Assembly (NCBI RefSeq): GCF_008124765.1
Contig: NZ_VNHS01000002.1
Location: 620,001 to 684,000 of the forward strand
Source of the DNA: Paenibacillus methanolicus
Lineage (GTDB): Bacteria; Bacillota; Bacilli; Paenibacillales; Paenibacillaceae
Length of the DNA stretch: 64,000 bases
Reading direction: 5' to 3'
Shown: positions 63,215-64,000 of the stretch, one piece after another
How positions within the stretch are numbered: position 1 is the first letter of the stretch
How the letters are laid out: each line of letters opens with the position of its first letter
Notes under the pieces: model-generated
What the model was told of the DNA's origin: nothing
Databases searched by the model: none
The model's input: the letters and a program-made list of their open reading frames with translations, nothing else
Translations under genes and position numbers: made by a program

Positions 63215-63290
63215 AAAAAAGGCCGGTTCGCCGCATGATGCGGCGTCCGGCCTCCAGTCACCTGGTGGGCTGATGATTCGTAAGCAATCG
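63215..63290 (-). promoter_or_regulatory. Leader RNA with terminator (copy B of a repeated module)
   Basis: The 45-nt module (63290 down to 63246) starts CGATTGC and ends ACTGGAGGCCGGA. It contains a CCAG-GTGA-CTGG hairpin with a GNRA loop. The terminator opens inside it: GGCCGG (63252-63247) pairs with CCGGCC (63226-63221), with an inner CGCCGCATCATGCGGCG stem and six T (63220-63215). The TauD gene starts 57 bp later. Ungapped alignment with copy A near 40.4 kb shows identical length and the same two conserved ends. Confidence 0.65.
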
Positions 63291-63322
63291 ATATAGCATT
63301 CAAATCCGATTGGATTAGTTAT

Positions 63323-63351
63323 ATATTATGGGCTATGGGAAAAGATGTCAA
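63323..63351 (-). promoter_or_regulatory. Sigma-A promoter of the TauD leader
   Basis: Reading leftwards, TTGACA (63351-63346), 17-bp spacer, TAATAT (63328-63323). A near-perfect promoter. Confidence 0.85.
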
Positions 63352-63361
63352 GCGCGATTTA

Positions 63362-63940
63362 TTATTCAACGCTCTCGATCCATGCTGTCTTGGACGAAGC
63401 CGGCTGTCGGCGAGGCGACGGCGCCGCCATATCCGGTTCCCCGATATAGAGCAGTCCCAGCATGCGATCGTGTTCGCGTAGACCGAACGCCTTGTTCATG
63501 AGGGGATGATAACACGGCTCGCCCGTCCGCCAGACGGCCGCCAAATCAAGCGCGTGTACCGCGAGGAGCATATTCTGCACCGCCGCGAATACGGCGCCGT
63601 ACTCCTCGATCTCGATGACGCCCGTTCGCTCCCGGGGCGCCACGGCCACCCCGATGACGAGCGGCGCGCGGAACGCTTTCTTCCGTGCCGCTTCGGCCTT
63701 CGCGAGGCTCTCTTCGCTATCCTTGTCCTGCTCGCCTTCCCGCGCGATGGCCGCATAGGCACCGCCCAGCTTGCCTCTGCCCTCGCCCGTCATGACGAAA
63801 AATTGCCAAGGCTCGGTCAACCGGTGATTCGGCGCCCATATGCCCGCTTCCAAAATTCGCTCGATCTTCTCGCGCGCGATCGGCTCTTGTTTGACCTTGC
63901 CTATCGATCTGCGGCCGTGTATCGCCTCGAACACTTCCAT
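63362..63940 (-). CDS. Nitroreductase family protein
   Basis: FMN-dependent oxidoreductase of 192 residues. The N-terminus MEVFEAIHGRRSIGKVK carries the Arg-Arg-Ser FMN-phosphate site. ILEAGIWAPNHRLTEPWQFF, AAVQNMLLAVHALDLAAVWR and LGLLYIGEPD are family blocks. It resembles the YdjA/TdsD-type short nitroreductases. Substrate unknown. It lies upstream of the TauD gene but has no leader of its own in the window, and the two have separate promoters. Confidence 0.9.
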   Translation of the reverse strand: MEVFEAIHGRRSIGKVKQEPIAREKIERILEAGIWAPNHRLTEPWQFFVMTGEGRGKLGGAYAAIAREGEQDKDSEESLAKAEAARKKAFRAPLVIGVAVAPRERTGVIEIEEYGAVFAAVQNMLLAVHALDLAAVWRTGEPCYHPLMNKAFGLREHDRMLGLLYIGEPDMAAPSPRRQPASSKTAWIESVE

Positions 63941-64000
63941 TGTCGCTCACTCCAGTCTTTCTAATTAGTCGGACACGCTCATCCTATTGTACCAAACCGG

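Overview
The window is a 64 kb piece of chromosome from an endospore-forming, naturally competent-type Firmicute of high GC content. Gene order, the CIRCE-controlled hrcA-grpE-dnaK-dnaJ operon, a leuS T-box, gpr/spoIIP/spoVA sporulation genes and the com genes point to the Paenibacillaceae (Paenibacillus or Cohnella-like). This assignment is inferred from content and order, not from a search. Almost everything is read leftwards (minus strand). Plus-strand genes are few: a CD3324-type regulator, a Na/Pi transporter, a DUF1572 protein, rpsT and comER. No rRNA, tRNA, IS element, prophage or CRISPR array was seen.

Layout. 1-10.6 kb: recombination/repair cluster addB-addA-sbcD-sbcC (sbcC runs off the left edge). 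10.6-13 kb: a multi-part leader and small regulator gene, then an rRNA methyltransferase. 13-35.6 kb: the conserved Bacillus-type block, read backwards: yqeW-like Na/Pi transporter, mtaB, rsmE, an M50 protease, prmA, dnaJ, dnaK, grpE, hrcA, hemW, lepA, yqxA-like, spoIIP, gpr, rpsT. Insertions here are deoC, a Nudix hydrolase, two small YfhD-type genes, an ArgA-like acetyltransferase with an ARG box, and a chemoreceptor between spoIIP and gpr. 35.6-36.1 kb: a non-coding gap with a large nested palindrome. 36.1-45.8 kb: holA, an ECF sigma/anti-sigma pair, a 2-hydroxyacid dehydrogenase behind a leader RNA, and comEC-comEB-comEA, with comER divergent across an array of 44-bp hairpin repeats. 45.8-55 kb: leuS with a T-box, then the yqeG-yqeH-aroE-yhbY-nadD-yqeK-rsfS-cvfB operon and yqeM. 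55-59.6 kb: a moxR-DUF58-transglutaminase operon. 60-64 kb: spoVAC-spoVAD-spoVAE, a 26-codon hydrophobic mini-gene, a TauD-family dioxygenase behind a second leader RNA, and a nitroreductase.

How it works together. Most genes are housekeeping: double-strand break repair (AddAB, SbcCD), protein folding under HrcA control, tRNA/rRNA modification, ribosome assembly (YqeH, YhbY, RsfS, LepA), NAD and shikimate synthesis, DNA uptake and spore formation/germination. The most unusual signals are regulatory. The 2-hydroxyacid dehydrogenase and TauD genes, 23 kb apart, each start with a strong sigma-A promoter, the same 45-nt ungapped leader module, and an intrinsic terminator that opens inside the module; this looks like a shared cis-acting riboregulator that I cannot match to a known class. 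Other points of note are the 44-bp repeats with a covarying stem, the 240-bp palindrome after rpsT, and the TGTAAC/CGTN-type promoter candidates before moxR.
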